Notes: generated from the letters alone by a model not told the origin. A stretch of 56,517 bases of DNA from Desulfuromonadales bacterium (GCA_030154185.1 JASKKK010000015.1:1-56517); one strand, 5' to 3'. Shown: positions 46,569-56,389, counted from the stretch's first letter. Numbers and translations are program-made.

Positions 46569-48983
46569 ATGATCGTTACCTATAATTGGTTGAAAGAATT
46601 TGTCGATTTTGAAATGACTCCGGAGGAGTTGGGGCATCGTTTGACCATGGCCGGCCTCGAAGTTGATAACATGGAGTGGATCGGCGCCGGGCTCGACAGC
46701 GTGGTGGTCGCCAGACTGATATCCGTCGATAAGCATCCGAATGCCGATAAGTTGACCGTATGTCAGGTGGACAACGGGCGGGAAACCGTTCAGGTTGTAT
46801 GTGGTGCCAAAAATCACAAAACCGGAGACAAGGTCGCTCTGGCCACGGTTGGAACCGTACTGCCGGGCGATTTCAAAATAAAAAAATCCAAAATCCGCGG
46901 CATGGAATCGTTTGGTATGCTTTGTTCCGAAAAGGAACTCGGACTTGCCGAAAACTCCGACGGTATCATGATCCTGGGGGAGGATTGTCCTCTGGGGGGG
47001 GCGGTTTTTGATGCTCTGGGGCTCAAGGATGTGCGTTACGAGCTCGGTCTGACGCCCAATCGCCCGGATTGCCTCAGCGTGCTGGGGGTGGCCAGAGAGG
47101 TGGCTGCCATGGTCGGCCGTCCCTTGAACATCCATCAGCCAAACCTGATCGAAAAGGGCGACAATGTTGCCGAGCTTGCCTCCGTGACCATTGAGGCTCC
47201 CGAGGCCTGCCCCCGTTATGCGGCGCGTCTGATTCGCGGAGTCAAGGTCGGCCCGTCTCCCGAATGGTTGGTGCGCAAACTCGAATCGATCGGACAGCGC
47301 TCAGTAAACAATGTCGTCGATGTCACCAACCTCATTCTCATGGAACTGGGGCATCCCTTGCACGCTTTCGATTTTCAGCGTTTGTGCGAAGGCCGCATTG
47401 TCGTAAAAAAGGTTGCCGGCGACGAGGTTTTTAAAACTCTCGACAGCGCACCGCGTTCTCTCAACAAGAGCGATTTGGTGATCTGTGACGGGCAAGGCCC
47501 GGTGGCTCTGGCCGGCATCATGGGGGGCGAGAATTCGGAAGTTGTTCCGGAAACCGTCGATATCTTGCTGGAAAGCGCCTACTTCGATCCTCTAACCATT
47601 CGACGAACCAGCAAACGGTTGAACTTGCGTAGCGAAGCTTCGCATCGTTTCGAACGCGGTGCCGATGTCGCCATGGTTCCTCTGGCGTTGAACAAGGCGG
47701 CTGCACTTATCGAGCAGGTCGCCGGCGGCGCTGTCTGCCGCGGAATGATCGATGCCTATCCGCGACCGGTTGCCGAACGCAAGATTGTGATCGGTATCCG
47801 GCGGGTCAACCAAATTCTGGGACTCGATCTGAAAATGGAAGATGTTCATGCTCACCTGGGTTCCATAGGTATCGAAGCTCATCCTGCGGATGAGAACGAT
47901 GAAGAGCTTCTTGTGGCCAGTATCCCCTCGTATCGCCCGGATCTTGAGCGGGAGATAGATTTGATCGAGGAGGTGGCGCGGCTCAACGGCTATGACAACA
48001 TACCCGTTACGATGCCCGCCGGCCGCATGATCTGCCATCTTCCGCCCCGGCATCTCAAGGAAGTGACTCGCCTGAGCAATGCGGCGGTGGCTGCCGGATT
48101 CCGGGAGATTGTCAACTATTCCTTCGTCGCTCCCGGTGTTTGGGATCGTATCGGGTTGGAAGCCGATGATCCCCGTCGCCAGCCGGTAAACATACTCAAC
48201 CCTCTTACCGAGGATCAGTCCGTGATGCGTACCAGCCTGGTGCCCAGCCTGCTCGAGACGGTTGCGCGTAATCTCGCCTATCAGAATCAGGACCTGCGGC
48301 TGTTCGAGCTGCGTCCCGTTTTTCTGCCGCAGCGGGAAGATGTTCTTCCAATGGAAAAATGGCGGCTTTGTGCCGTTATGTGCGGTCGCAGGGCACCCGA
48401 GGGCTGGGGAAACAATGACGAAAAAGTCGACTTTTATGATCTCAAGGGCATTGCCGAAGAGATTCTGGAGCTGTTCAACGTAGAGAAAGTGGTCTGGGAT
48501 GGGAGTGTCGGCGAACCTTTCCTGCATCCGGGCAAATCCTGTACTCTGAAAAAAAAGCAAGGCGTACTCGGAACCCTTGGAGAGGTTCATCCTCGCGTTC
48601 TCGGCAATTACGAGATCGATCAACCCGTCTATCTGCTCGACCTCGACTTTGATCAACTGCTCGAAGCCGCCGGCGGACCATACGCTTTCAAGTCTTTGTC
48701 CCGTTTTCCTCAGGTCTCCAGGGACAGCGCTTTTCTGATCGATGAAGACGTGCCGTTCAGTGATGTGCATGAAGTCTTGAACAAGTCCTGCGGCAAGCTG
48801 GTAGAGGATTTTATCCTGTTCGATGTCTATCGGGGCAAAGGCGTTCCCGAAGGAAAGAAAAGCCTGGCCATCAGGGTGCGCTATCGCAGCGACGATCGGA
48901 CTCTCAAGGATGAAGAAATCCAGAAAGCGCACGATAAAATCGTCAAAACCCTCGTATCCCGGCTTGGTGCCGAAATACGCTAG
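46569..48983 (+). CDS. pheT: phenylalanyl-tRNA synthetase beta subunit
   Basis: 804 residues with the standard order: OB-fold tRNA-binding domain (HPNADKLTVCQVDNG), B3/B4 editing domain (NNVVDVTNLILMELGHPLHAFD), B5, the catalytic-like core and a C-terminal ferredoxin-fold anticodon domain (SRFPQVSRDSAFLIDE). Confidence 0.97.
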   Translation: MIVTYNWLKEFVDFEMTPEELGHRLTMAGLEVDNMEWIGAGLDSVVVARLISVDKHPNADKLTVCQVDNGRETVQVVCGAKNHKTGDKVALATVGTVLPGDFKIKKSKIRGMESFGMLCSEKELGLAENSDGIMILGEDCPLGGAVFDALGLKDVRYELGLTPNRPDCLSVLGVAREVAAMVGRPLNIHQPNLIEKGDNVAELASVTIEAPEACPRYAARLIRGVKVGPSPEWLVRKLESIGQRSVNNVVDVTNLILMELGHPLHAFDFQRLCEGRIVVKKVAGDEVFKTLDSAPRSLNKSDLVICDGQGPVALAGIMGGENSEVVPETVDILLESAYFDPLTIRRTSKRLNLRSEASHRFERGADVAMVPLALNKAAALIEQVAGGAVCRGMIDAYPRPVAERKIVIGIRRVNQILGLDLKMEDVHAHLGSIGIEAHPADENDEELLVASIPSYRPDLEREIDLIEEVARLNGYDNIPVTMPAGRMICHLPPRHLKEVTRLSNAAVAAGFREIVNYSFVAPGVWDRIGLEADDPRRQPVNILNPLTEDQSVMRTSLVPSLLETVARNLAYQNQDLRLFELRPVFLPQREDVLPMEKWRLCAVMCGRRAPEGWGNNDEKVDFYDLKGIAEEILELFNVEKVVWDGSVGEPFLHPGKSCTLKKKQGVLGTLGEVHPRVLGNYEIDQPVYLLDLDFDQLLEAAGGPYAFKSLSRFPQVSRDSAFLIDEDVPFSDVHEVLNKSCGKLVEDFILFDVYRGKGVPEGKKSLAIRVRYRSDDRTLKDEEIQKAHDKIVKTLVSRLGAEIR

Positions 48984-49127
48984 CGTACCGTTGGTCGGCC
49001 TGGGATTGAGGTTATGAGAACGCCTTACCCTGTGGGTATGCTTTTGCACACGATGGCAAGGCCGGGGCAAGGGCGGACTTGTCGATAAGGCCGGTTTGCG
49101 GTCGGCTTTGTCGGGCACAAAAATCGG

Positions 49128-49156
49128 TTGCTTAGGGTAAGTCCCTGTGATATAAA
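49128..49156 (+). promoter_or_regulatory. candidate promoter upstream of ihfA
   Basis: TTGCTT, 17-bp spacer, TATAAA, ending 47 bp before the ihfA start. Confidence 0.5.
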
Positions 49157-49203
49157 AAAACTCGTGAATTCAAGTATCTGTGCTTCAAAAGGGGGACGTG
49201 GCC

Positions 49204-49485
49204 ATGACCAAGGCTGATCTGGTGGAGAAGGTTTACCTGAAGACAGGGTTTTCCAAAAAGGAATCTTCGGACATTGTCGAGATGGTTTTTGATCTTATGA
49301 AGAACACCCTGGAAAATGGGGAAAAGATCAAACTTGCCGGATTCGGCAATTTTGTCGTCAAGCAGAAGGCTACCCGGCGCGGACGCAATCCGCAGACCGG
49401 CGAAGAGATCGAGATAAGCTCCCGCAATATTCTGACCTTCAAGCCGAGTCAGGTACTCAAGTCAGCGATAAACGGGCAGGATTGA
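49204..49485 (+). CDS. ihfA: integration host factor alpha subunit
   Basis: 93 residues: MTKADLVEKVY, SKKESSDIVEMVFD, KLAGFGNFVVKQKATRRGRNPQTGEEI and the DNA-bending arm ending ILTFKPSQVLK. The position after pheT is the usual one for ihfA, which favours IHF-alpha over HU. ATG 49204 is chosen to match the family N-terminus. Confidence 0.93.
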   Translation: MTKADLVEKVYLKTGFSKKESSDIVEMVFDLMKNTLENGEKIKLAGFGNFVVKQKATRRGRNPQTGEEIEISSRNILTFKPSQVLKSAINGQD

Positions 49486-49508
49486 TCTTTCCCCGTCCAG
49501 GGCTCGAT

Positions 49509-49859
49509 ATGCAGGTTTCCATTCCTGACAAGCTCTATTTCAAAATTGGCGAGGTGGCACGACTCACAGGGGTCAAGCCGCATGTGCTGCGTTACTGGGA
49601 GTCCGAGTTCCGTAATATCCGTCCCGTCAAGAGTCAGGGAAAACAGCGACTCTACAGGCGGGAGGATATCGAACTCGTATTGAGCCTCAAAGATATCCTT
49701 TACCGTCAGGGGTACACGATTGCCGGTGCCAAAAAGTTGCTGGCAAAGCGCGACGGTGTAGAAAATGCGGCCTCCTCCGTCAATGCGGAGGAGGCCGTGA
49801 AAATATTGCAGGAAATCCGTCGCGATTTACTGCATTTGCGGGCCACTCTCGAAACGTGA
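49509..49859 (+). CDS. MerR-family transcriptional regulator
   Basis: 116 residues. A winged helix-turn-helix (YFKIGEVARLTGVKPHVLRYWESEF ... QRLYRREDIELVLSLKDILYRQGYTIAGAKKLL) and a short C-terminal helix, with no effector-binding cysteines. Regulators of this short type follow ihfA in many Geobacter-like genomes; the target is unknown. ATG 49509 has AGGG 6 nt upstream. Confidence 0.88.
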   Translation: MQVSIPDKLYFKIGEVARLTGVKPHVLRYWESEFRNIRPVKSQGKQRLYRREDIELVLSLKDILYRQGYTIAGAKKLLAKRDGVENAASSVNAEEAVKILQEIRRDLLHLRATLET

Positions 49860-49926
49860 ATAAAAGGCCCTTTTTGCCAATATCAATACCTTTCCTGATT
49901 GATCAAACCTTTCTGCGAGGCATTTA

Positions 49927-50679
49927 TTGCTGATCCTGGTAACCAATGACGACGGAATCCATGCCCCCGGTGTCGCAGCGCTGGCCGAATCACTGGCGCC
50001 TTTGGGGCAGGTCGTGATCGTCGCTCCCGACCGGGACCGCAGCGCCATCGGCCACGCTCTTACCCTTCATGCGCCGTTACGAGCCGATGAATTGACGCCT
50101 GGGGTTTTTGCCGTGGACGGCACACCGACCGATTGCGTCAACCTTGGCATACACGGCTTGCTCCCTGCGACTCCCGATCTTGTCGTAGCAGGGATTAACC
50201 GCGGTGCAAACCTCGGTGACGATATAACCTATTCCGGCACGGTTTCCGCCGCCATGGAGGCGACTTTGATGGGCGTCCCGGCCCTGGCGGTGTCTTTGGG
50301 AGGGGAAACGTACACTGCTTCTGAATATAGCAATGCAGGTGGTGCCGCATTGTTTCTGGCCAGAAAAACCTTGCAGGATGGCCTGCCTGTCGATACTTTT
50401 CTCAATGTCAACGTTCCCTCCGGACGCATTCGCGGTATGCGTCTTACACGTCAGGGGCGCAGACGTTACGCCGATATGGTGGTGGAAAAGCTCGACCCGC
50501 GGGGTCGTAAGTATTACTGGCTCGGCGGCGGGGAGTGCGATTTCGAATATCTTGACGGCACCGACTGTCATGCATTGCATGAAGGTTTCATTTCCGTAAC
50601 GCCGCTGCATCTCGACTTGACCAATTTCCAATCCTTTGAATGCCTGTCTCTATGGAATGCGGATTACCCTGTTGGCTGA
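49927..50679 (+). CDS. surE: 5'/3'-nucleotidase SurE
   Basis: 250 residues: LVTNDDGIHAPG (metal-binding Asp pair), APDRDRSAIGHALT, GINRGANLGDDITYSGTVSAAMEA (metal-binding Asn). It hydrolyses nucleoside monophosphates and is part of the stationary-phase survival locus. TTG 49927 has GAGG 6 nt upstream. Confidence 0.95.
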   Translation: MLILVTNDDGIHAPGVAALAESLAPLGQVVIVAPDRDRSAIGHALTLHAPLRADELTPGVFAVDGTPTDCVNLGIHGLLPATPDLVVAGINRGANLGDDITYSGTVSAAMEATLMGVPALAVSLGGETYTASEYSNAGGAALFLARKTLQDGLPVDTFLNVNVPSGRIRGMRLTRQGRRRYADMVVEKLDPRGRKYYWLGGGECDFEYLDGTDCHALHEGFISVTPLHLDLTNFQSFECLSLWNADYPVG

Positions 50680-50792
50680 GCAAGAACGGAGAACATTTTT
50701 CGAAACTTGCCCCTCAGCGTCGGGGATGTATGTTTAAGACAGGTGCGAACAGGTGACAACACAGCCTTCACGGGGGCAGGGAAACCACTGAT

Positions 50793-51446
50793 ATGGATTA
50801 TTCAATAGCCCGGAGATTGATGGTTGAGCAGCAGGTGATTCGGCGGGGGGTGCATGATCCTCTTGTTATCGATGCCATGATGCGGGTGCCGCGGCATCTT
50901 TTTGTCGAGGAGGCCCTCTGGTCGCAGGCTTATGGTGATTTTCCTCTGCCGATCGGAGAAAAACAAACCATTTCCCAACCTTTCATGGTCGCTTTCATGA
51001 CCGAGGCTCTGTGTTTAAAGGGCGGAGAGAAGGTCCTTGAAATCGGTACCGGTTCAGGTTATCAGGCCGCGATTCTGAGTCAGATCGTTTCCAGGGTCTA
51101 TACGGTGGAAAGGTTGTCGGGGCTTGCTCGTCGTGCGCGTCGGATTCTTGATTCGGTAGGGTGCAGAAACGTTAATATCAAGCTCACCGACGGCACCTAC
51201 GGCTGGGAGGAGGAAGCGCCTTTTGAGGGCATTATCGTCACCGCCGGCAGCCCGGAGATTCCTCATCATTACCTGGAGCAGCTTTCGGTCGGTGGCCGAC
51301 TCGTTATTCCTGTCGGCAGTCGAGGCAGTCAGATTCTTAAACGGGTGGTACGTACCGGGCTCGACAAGTTTTCCGAGGAAGACCTCCTCGATTGTCGTTT
51401 TGTTCCTTTGGTCGGAAAATACGGCTGGCATCCGGAGGAGAACTGA
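50793..51446 (+). CDS. pcm: protein-L-isoaspartate O-methyltransferase
   Basis: 217 residues: [56 protein letters not shown], and GRLVIPVG. It starts repair of damaged aspartyl residues using SAM. It lies between surE and the nlpD-rpoS pair, as in many proteobacteria. Confidence 0.96.
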   Translation: MDYSIARRLMVEQQVIRRGVHDPLVIDAMMRVPRHLFVEEALWSQAYGDFPLPIGEKQTISQPFMVAFMTEALCLKGGEKVLEIGTGSGYQAAILSQIVSRVYTVERLSGLARRARRILDSVGCRNVNIKLTDGTYGWEEEAPFEGIIVTAGSPEIPHHYLEQLSVGGRLVIPVGSRGSQILKRVVRTGLDKFSEEDLLDCRFVPLVGKYGWHPEEN

Positions 51447-51449
51447 ACG

Positions 51450-52043
51450 ATGAAGTTTTTGCGCCGCCTGTATGACTGGGTGCTTGGTTGGGCCGATACT
51501 CCGTATGGGATGCCGGCGCTTTTTCTGCTCGCTTTTGCCGAATCCTCCTTTTTCCCCATTCCTCCCGACGTGTTGCTGATGGCTCTTGCCCTGGGCCTGC
51601 CTTGCAAGGCCTATCGTTTTGCCTTTATGGCTTCCCTCGGTTCCGTTTTCGGGGGTGCGTTGGGGTATGCCATTGGTCTGGGCTTCTGGGACGTACTCGG
51701 AAACTTTTTTTATACCTACGTACCCCTGTTCAACGAACAGGGATTCATTCATGTACAACAGCTGTTTGAAAAATACGACTTCTGGGTGGTGTTTACCGCC
51801 GGCTTTACACCCATCCCTTACAAGGTCATCACCATCGGCGCCGGCGTATTTCATATCCATTTCGGCATGTTCATGCTGGCATCCTTATTGAGTCGCAGTT
51901 TACGTTTTTTTCTGCTTGCCGGCCTGGTTTATTGTTTTGGCCAGACGGTCAGGCTGTTTATCGAAAAATACTTCAATTATCTTACTTTTGCCATTATGGT
52001 ACTTGGTATCGGCGGTTTCGTCTTTGTGTCGCACTTTGCCTGA
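51450..52043 (+). CDS. DedA/YqaA-type VTT membrane protein
   Basis: 197 residues, about five hydrophobic segments. AFAESSFFPIPPDVLL, FGGALGYAIG and FTPIPYKVITIGAG are the signature loops of the YqaA subgroup of DedA proteins, whose family is tied to lipid-carrier flipping and membrane homeostasis. It starts 3 bp after the pcm stop and is surely co-translated with it. Confidence 0.9.
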   Translation: MKFLRRLYDWVLGWADTPYGMPALFLLAFAESSFFPIPPDVLLMALALGLPCKAYRFAFMASLGSVFGGALGYAIGLGFWDVLGNFFYTYVPLFNEQGFIHVQQLFEKYDFWVVFTAGFTPIPYKVITIGAGVFHIHFGMFMLASLLSRSLRFFLLAGLVYCFGQTVRLFIEKYFNYLTFAIMVLGIGGFVFVSHFA

Positions 52044-52065
52044 TCGGCTGCTGCGGATATTTGCA

Positions 52066-52896
52066 ATGCCTTGGTTCTGGTTACTGAATCGTATTCGCTT
52101 TCTTGGGGCATCTCCTGTCGTGGGACATGTCGCGGGAGTGGGGTGCGCTCTGGTCATTTGGAGCTGCCTTTCCGGTTGCAGTCCTCCCAGAGGTATTTAT
52201 CATACAGTGCAGCCGGGCCAGACTCTCTATCGTATCGGGCAGACATATAAACTCGATGCGGATTACCTGGCCCGGATCAACGGCATTCGAGATCCCTCTC
52301 GACTCAAGGCCGGCAAGCGGCTCTTTATTCCCGGCGCGCGGGGGGCCAAATATGTGCCGCCGACGGTCGCGACTTCGCGTCGCGACCGCGTTGCCGAGTC
52401 AAAAAATACATCAGCCCGTTCTCCTTCCACTGCCAATCGTTCAAAGACGCGCAAACCGGCATCACCGGTTCCTTCCGCCGCAAAAGTTTCCTCCGCAAAA
52501 AAAAATAATGTGCTGAAAACGTCCGGTATACATTTTATCTGGCCGGTTCGTGGTAAACTTGTTAAGTCTTTTGGACAACAGGGCTACGGCGGCCGCAAGG
52601 GCGTCGAAATAGAGGTAAGGCAGGGACAGAAAATTGTGGCTGCCGCGGCCGGTCGCGTGACATACAGTGGCAACGGAATCAAAGGATACGGTAATCTGAT
52701 TATTCTGAAACATGCGAATGACTATTTCACCGTGTATGGCTTCAATCAGAAAAACCTTGTCGATACCGGTGTATATGTCAGCAAGGGGGAGCGCATTGCT
52801 TTGGGCGGTTCCCCGCCAGGTTACAAGGGAGCCCGTCTGCATTTTGAAATCAGGCGAGGGAAGGATGCCATCGATCCCGTTCGTTATCTTCCCTGA
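52066..52896 (+). CDS. nlpD: NlpD-like lipoprotein (LysM + degenerate M23 domain)
   Basis: About 276 residues from ATG 52066; the site is weak and a longer frame is open. A lipobox LSGC follows a hydrophobic leader. Then come a LysM peptidoglycan-binding domain (HTVQPGQTLYRIGQTY), a Lys/Ser-rich linker, and an M23-type domain in which the first zinc ligands are replaced (GRKGVEIEV instead of an HxGxD form), so it is not a peptidase. That matches NlpD, which activates cell-wall amidases at division. It lies just upstream of rpoS, as in gamma-proteobacteria. Confidence 0.9.
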   Translation: MPWFWLLNRIRFLGASPVVGHVAGVGCALVIWSCLSGCSPPRGIYHTVQPGQTLYRIGQTYKLDADYLARINGIRDPSRLKAGKRLFIPGARGAKYVPPTVATSRRDRVAESKNTSARSPSTANRSKTRKPASPVPSAAKVSSAKKNNVLKTSGIHFIWPVRGKLVKSFGQQGYGGRKGVEIEVRQGQKIVAAAAGRVTYSGNGIKGYGNLIILKHANDYFTVYGFNQKNLVDTGVYVSKGERIALGGSPPGYKGARLHFEIRRGKDAIDPVRYLP

Positions 52897-52979
52897 TTTT
52901 CAGACCCTGTAACGTTTCAACCGGTCGTAATCCCGTTTGGAAACGTTTTTTCTCGGAAAAAATGGAGGATGTAGATTCT

Positions 52980-54032
52980 ATGGGGAAACGTCGTAAAGGA
53001 TATCGGTCCGCGCAGGAGTCCGTCGAAGAAGAGGTCGAGGTCGAGGTGACGTCCGGAAAAAAGAGCGACATGGACGATATGGACATGCTGGATGACGTGG
53101 AGGAGAATGAGGAGAGCGAAGATACCGATGAAGATGAAGCTGAAGCCGAAGCCGACAAGAACAAAAAGGACGACGGTCCGTCCGATGATGCCATAAAGCT
53201 TTATCTCAAGGAGATTCAGAAAACCAAGCTCCTCACCGCCGAAGAAGAGCGCATGCTCGCCAGGCGGATATCTGAGGGTGACATGGCCGCCCGTGATCGA
53301 ATGATCGAATCGAACTTGCGTCTGGTGGTTAAGATTGCCAAGCGTTACATGAATCGCGGCTTACCCTTTCTCGACCTGATCGAAGAGGGCAACATGGGAC
53401 TTATCAAGGCCGTGGAGCGTTTCAAATTGAGCAAGGAGTGCCGGTTTTCGACTTATGCCACATGGTGGATCCGTCAGTCGATCGAACGGGCTCTGGTGAA
53501 CCAGAGCCGCACCATTCGCCTGCCGGTGCATGTTTCCGATGATATCAATAAGTTCATAAAAATCAGCCGAGAATTGATTCATCAATACAACCGGGAGCCA
53601 AAGGTCGAGGAAATTGCCGAATACATGGGAGTGGAACCGGCTTATATCCGCAGGCTCATGGTGCTTGTGAAAAAAACGTATTCCATTGAACATCCCATGG
53701 GCGAAAACCGCGATTACAGCCTTATCGATACCATCGAGGATAGCAATGCGGATAACCCCTCCACGTTTGTGGACGATATTGATAAGTATACGCATGTTTG
53801 CAACTGGTTTGCCACGCTGAGCGAAAGTGAGCAAGAGATCCTTATGCTGCGTTTCGGTTTGAACGACCAGGAACCGCAGACTCTCGACACCATCGGCAAA
53901 CGATTTGGTGTGACGAGGGAACGCATTCGCCAGATTGAAGCCAAGAGTCTTCAAAAACTCAGAAATATCATGGAAGAGCGGGAGAGTGAAAGCGTGGCTT
54001 TTATGGAAAGCGAAATGAATAAGCGATCCTGA
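52980..54032 (+). CDS. rpoS: RNA polymerase sigma factor RpoS
   Basis: 350 residues. Regions 1.2-2 (DDAIKLYLKEIQKTKLLT, RLVVKIAKRYMNRGLPFLDLIEEGN, RFSTYATWWIRQSIERA), region 3, and region 4 with the -35 helix-turn-helix (FGVTRERIRQIEAKSLQKLR). The first about 70 residues are an acidic, low-complexity stretch rich in Glu, Asp and Val. ATG 52980 has GGAGG 11 nt upstream. Its place after nlpD supports RpoS over other group 2 sigmas. Confidence 0.94.
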   Translation: MGKRRKGYRSAQESVEEEVEVEVTSGKKSDMDDMDMLDDVEENEESEDTDEDEAEAEADKNKKDDGPSDDAIKLYLKEIQKTKLLTAEEERMLARRISEGDMAARDRMIESNLRLVVKIAKRYMNRGLPFLDLIEEGNMGLIKAVERFKLSKECRFSTYATWWIRQSIERALVNQSRTIRLPVHVSDDINKFIKISRELIHQYNREPKVEEIAEYMGVEPAYIRRLMVLVKKTYSIEHPMGENRDYSLIDTIEDSNADNPSTFVDDIDKYTHVCNWFATLSESEQEILMLRFGLNDQEPQTLDTIGKRFGVTRERIRQIEAKSLQKLRNIMEERESESVAFMESEMNKRS

Positions 54033-54079
54033 AATATGTCGGCCAACCATTACTTCGGGAAACGGCTCTTTTCTGCAAT

Positions 54080-54142
54080 GGAAAATTGCCCGTTTCCCAT
54101 AGGAAAATAATGTTGTGTCCATCCGGAGTTTCCGCATAGACA
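54080..54142 (-). repeat. dispersed hairpin repeat, copy 1
   Basis: On the minus strand this reads TGTC-N5-CGGAAACTCCGGATGGACACA, then TTTTCCTATGGGAAACGGGCAATTTTC. It matches most bases of a copy at 56403-56466 in opposite orientation. It lies between rpoS and apt. Confidence 0.7.
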
Positions 54143-54163
54143 CCACCGATTGAAAGATGTTTT

Positions 54164-54700
54164 ATGACTGAAAGGAATCTGGAAGTGGAGGATTTACGGA
54201 GCGTGATTCGGGATATCCCGGATTTTCCTAAAAAAGGCATTGTTTTTAAAGATATAACAACTTTGCTGGCCGATGCGAAAAGTTTTCATCGCATGATCGA
54301 CTTGATTGCACATCGCTATATCGGACAGAAGGTCGATCAGGTTGTCGGAGTCGAGGCGCGCGGGTTTATACTCGGGGCTGCTTTGGCCTATAAACTTGGA
54401 ACCGGCATCACGTTGGTCCGCAAGCCGGGTAAACTGCCCTACAAGACCATCCAGAAGACCTATGAACTCGAATATGGAACGGATACTCTCGAGATTCACG
54501 AGGATGCCTTTGCGCATGGTGATCGCGTGGTGGTGGCAGACGATCTTCTGGCTACCGGGGGGACGGTGGCGGCGGTTGTCGAGTTGGTAAAGGAGTGTGG
54601 AGCCGAGATTGTCGAATGCGCCTTTCTTGCCGAACTGGAATTTCTCAACGGCCGGCAGCGATTGCCGACGAACAAGGTCTTCAGTCTGCTCAAGTTTTGA
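54164..54700 (+). CDS. apt: adenine phosphoribosyltransferase
   Basis: 178 residues: [42 protein letters not shown], and the PRPP-binding [13 protein letters not shown]. It salvages adenine to AMP. Confidence 0.97.
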   Translation: MTERNLEVEDLRSVIRDIPDFPKKGIVFKDITTLLADAKSFHRMIDLIAHRYIGQKVDQVVGVEARGFILGAALAYKLGTGITLVRKPGKLPYKTIQKTYELEYGTDTLEIHEDAFAHGDRVVVADDLLATGGTVAAVVELVKECGAEIVECAFLAELEFLNGRQRLPTNKVFSLLKF

Positions 54701-54898
54701 TGACGCCGCAAAAGGTCGTTCGACGGTTTTGCGGTTTTTCCTGGATATCGGCATATCGGATGTGTGCCTTCATTCAAAGATGCAGCAGGCCTTGTAGGCA
54801 ATTGTTCTGCAAGTTTTTGCAAAGGCGGCACTTGTCATTTTTTTTAAAAAATCCTTGCCAGATAAATTGTTGGTAGTGTATAAAGTTACCCCTTTGCG

Positions 54899-54975
54899 GG
54901 CCCCGTAGCTCAGTTGGATAGAGCGGTCGCCTCCTAAGCGATAGGCCACAGGTTCGAATCCTGTCGGGGCCGCCA
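54899..54975 (+). tRNA. tRNA-Arg (anticodon CCU)
   Basis: 77 nt with encoded CCA. Acceptor GGCCCCG/CGGGGCC, anticodon stem GTCGC/GCGAT around CTCCTAA (CCT), and a standard T-loop GTTCGAATC. Confidence 0.95.
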
Positions 54976-54983
54976 GTTCTCAT

Positions 54984-55026
54984 CGCAACCCTCTTCAGAA
55001 TATTGAAGAGGGTTGCGTCATTTTTA
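54984..55026 (+). terminator. terminator of tRNA-Arg(CCU)
   Basis: A 14-bp perfect stem CGCAACCCTCTTCA/TGAAGAGGGTTGCG followed by TCATTTTTA. Confidence 0.93.
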
Positions 55027-55498
55027 TCGCCCTTTTTAAAGGCAGGTCGGCGTCTTTACCCGCGATGTTGCGCTAGCGATCATAGGGTAATGCGTAACAA
55101 AAATCTTAACGATTCCTATTATAGTAGTCCTCTGGTCAATTTTTGATCCTCCGATTTCTGGTCCTTCCTTATCTGCAAATCGAATTTATATTTCATTCTG
55201 GCTCAGGTAGAACATGGCGTTGTTTATTCTTCCATATAGCGAAGGTTTTTTCGAAAAAATTAGGTAAGTGCCCGAAAATAAAGGTTATTGTTTTGGTGTT
55301 CATAAAATGGGCAGTTTGTTGGAGGCTATGATCGATACGGGCTGCTGTGGGGTTTTCACAGGTTTATCCACTGGTTGTCCACTGGTTTTGTGGAAAAAAC
55401 GCAAAGGGCCTTGAAGATGCGATCTTTTTTGGGAATAAGAAGACGCAGCGGGTGAAATCGTAAAGGCCTGTGGCCTAGGTCGTGAGCTCTGTTACAAT
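55027..55498. other. gap without a gene; AT-rich part and DnaA-box-like cluster
   Basis: No convincing frame. Its left part (55085-55330) is AT-rich, its right part holds the DnaA-box-like cluster annotated separately, and 55463-55474 (AGGCCTGTGGCCT) is a short palindrome near the mazG end. Confidence 0.5.
55364..55397. promoter_or_regulatory. cluster of three DnaA-box-like sites
   Basis: TTATCCACT (55364-55372), TTGTCCACT (55375-55383) and, on the other strand, TTTTCCACA (55397-55389) each match the DnaA box TTATCCACA at 7-8 of 9 positions. The first two are direct repeats 11 bp apart. No replication gene is adjacent. Confidence 0.4.
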
Positions 55499-56305
55499 TC
55501 ATGGAATGTTTCGTTCGTGCTTTTTTGCTTGCTCCCAAAGATCGAGCAGCTCTTCCAACGGGGTGTCGACCATGTCCCGCGAACGGTTTTTCAGGGATTT
55601 TTCCACATGCTCGAATCGCCCTATGAAACGGCGGATCGTTCTGCCTAAGGCGTTTTCAGCATCGATATCGAGAAAACGCCCAAGATTGACGACGGCGAAA
55701 AGCAGATCTCCCAGCTCATCTTCCATTCTCTGAGAATTTTTTCCCCTGAAAGCTTCTTCGCATTCGGATAGTTCTTCATGAACCTTGGCCATGGCTCCGT
55801 CCACATCCGGCCAATCGAAACCAGCGCGGCTGGCGCGTTCTGTCAATTTTTTGGCTTTCATCAGAGCCGGCAGGTGTGTCGGCAGGGTGCCGAGGGTGGA
55901 CGGAGTGGTTCCCTGTTGTTGTTTTTCCCGTTTTTTGATGTTTTCCCACTGGCGTTGTATTTCGGAAATTTTTGTGGCTTTTGATGCCCCGAAGACGTGC
56001 GGATGCCTTCGCTCTAGTTTGTTTGCAATGCCGTTGGCCACGTCTTCGATGTTAAATAAATTTCTTTCCTGAAAAATTCGGGCCTGCAGGATGACCTGCA
56101 GCAGAAGATCGCCGAGTTCTTCACGAATGGCTTCCGCATTGCCGAGATCGATGGCCTCGATAACTTCGTAGGCCTCCTCGATGATGTATGGCTTGAGGCT
56201 TTTCGGTGTTTGCTCGGCGTCCCAGGGGCATCCTCCGGGGGAACGCAGTATTTCAACGATACGGATAAGCCGATCGACGGCTGTAGAAAAAGTCGGTTGA
56301 GGCAT
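55499..56305 (-). CDS. mazG: nucleoside triphosphate pyrophosphohydrolase MazG
   Basis: About 268 residues with two MazG repeats, each carrying the acidic metal-binding helix pair: EEAYEVIEAI ... REELGDLLLQV and EELSECEEAF ... MEDELGDLLFAV. The N-terminus CPWDAEQTPKSLKPYIIEE is characteristic. It hydrolyses (d)NTPs to monophosphates. I chose ATG 56305 (AAGGA 7 nt upstream) over the ATG two codons earlier. Confidence 0.95.
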   Translation of the reverse strand: MPQPTFSTAVDRLIRIVEILRSPGGCPWDAEQTPKSLKPYIIEEAYEVIEAIDLGNAEAIREELGDLLLQVILQARIFQERNLFNIEDVANGIANKLERRHPHVFGASKATKISEIQRQWENIKKREKQQQGTTPSTLGTLPTHLPALMKAKKLTERASRAGFDWPDVDGAMAKVHEELSECEEAFRGKNSQRMEDELGDLLFAVVNLGRFLDIDAENALGRTIRRFIGRFEHVEKSLKNRSRDMVDTPLEELLDLWEQAKKHERNIP

Positions 56306-56389
56306 GGTCATTTCCTTTTGGATGGATTGTAGTATCCCGGCAGTTGTGCTCCCCGGGCGTTGTGCATGAATTGCGAACGGGGTCTTGAT

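Noticed and set aside
54976..55498. c-di-GMP (GEMM) or other metabolite riboswitch in the gap before mazG
   Set aside because: Only a stray CGCAAAG matches; the other conserved blocks and helices are absent.
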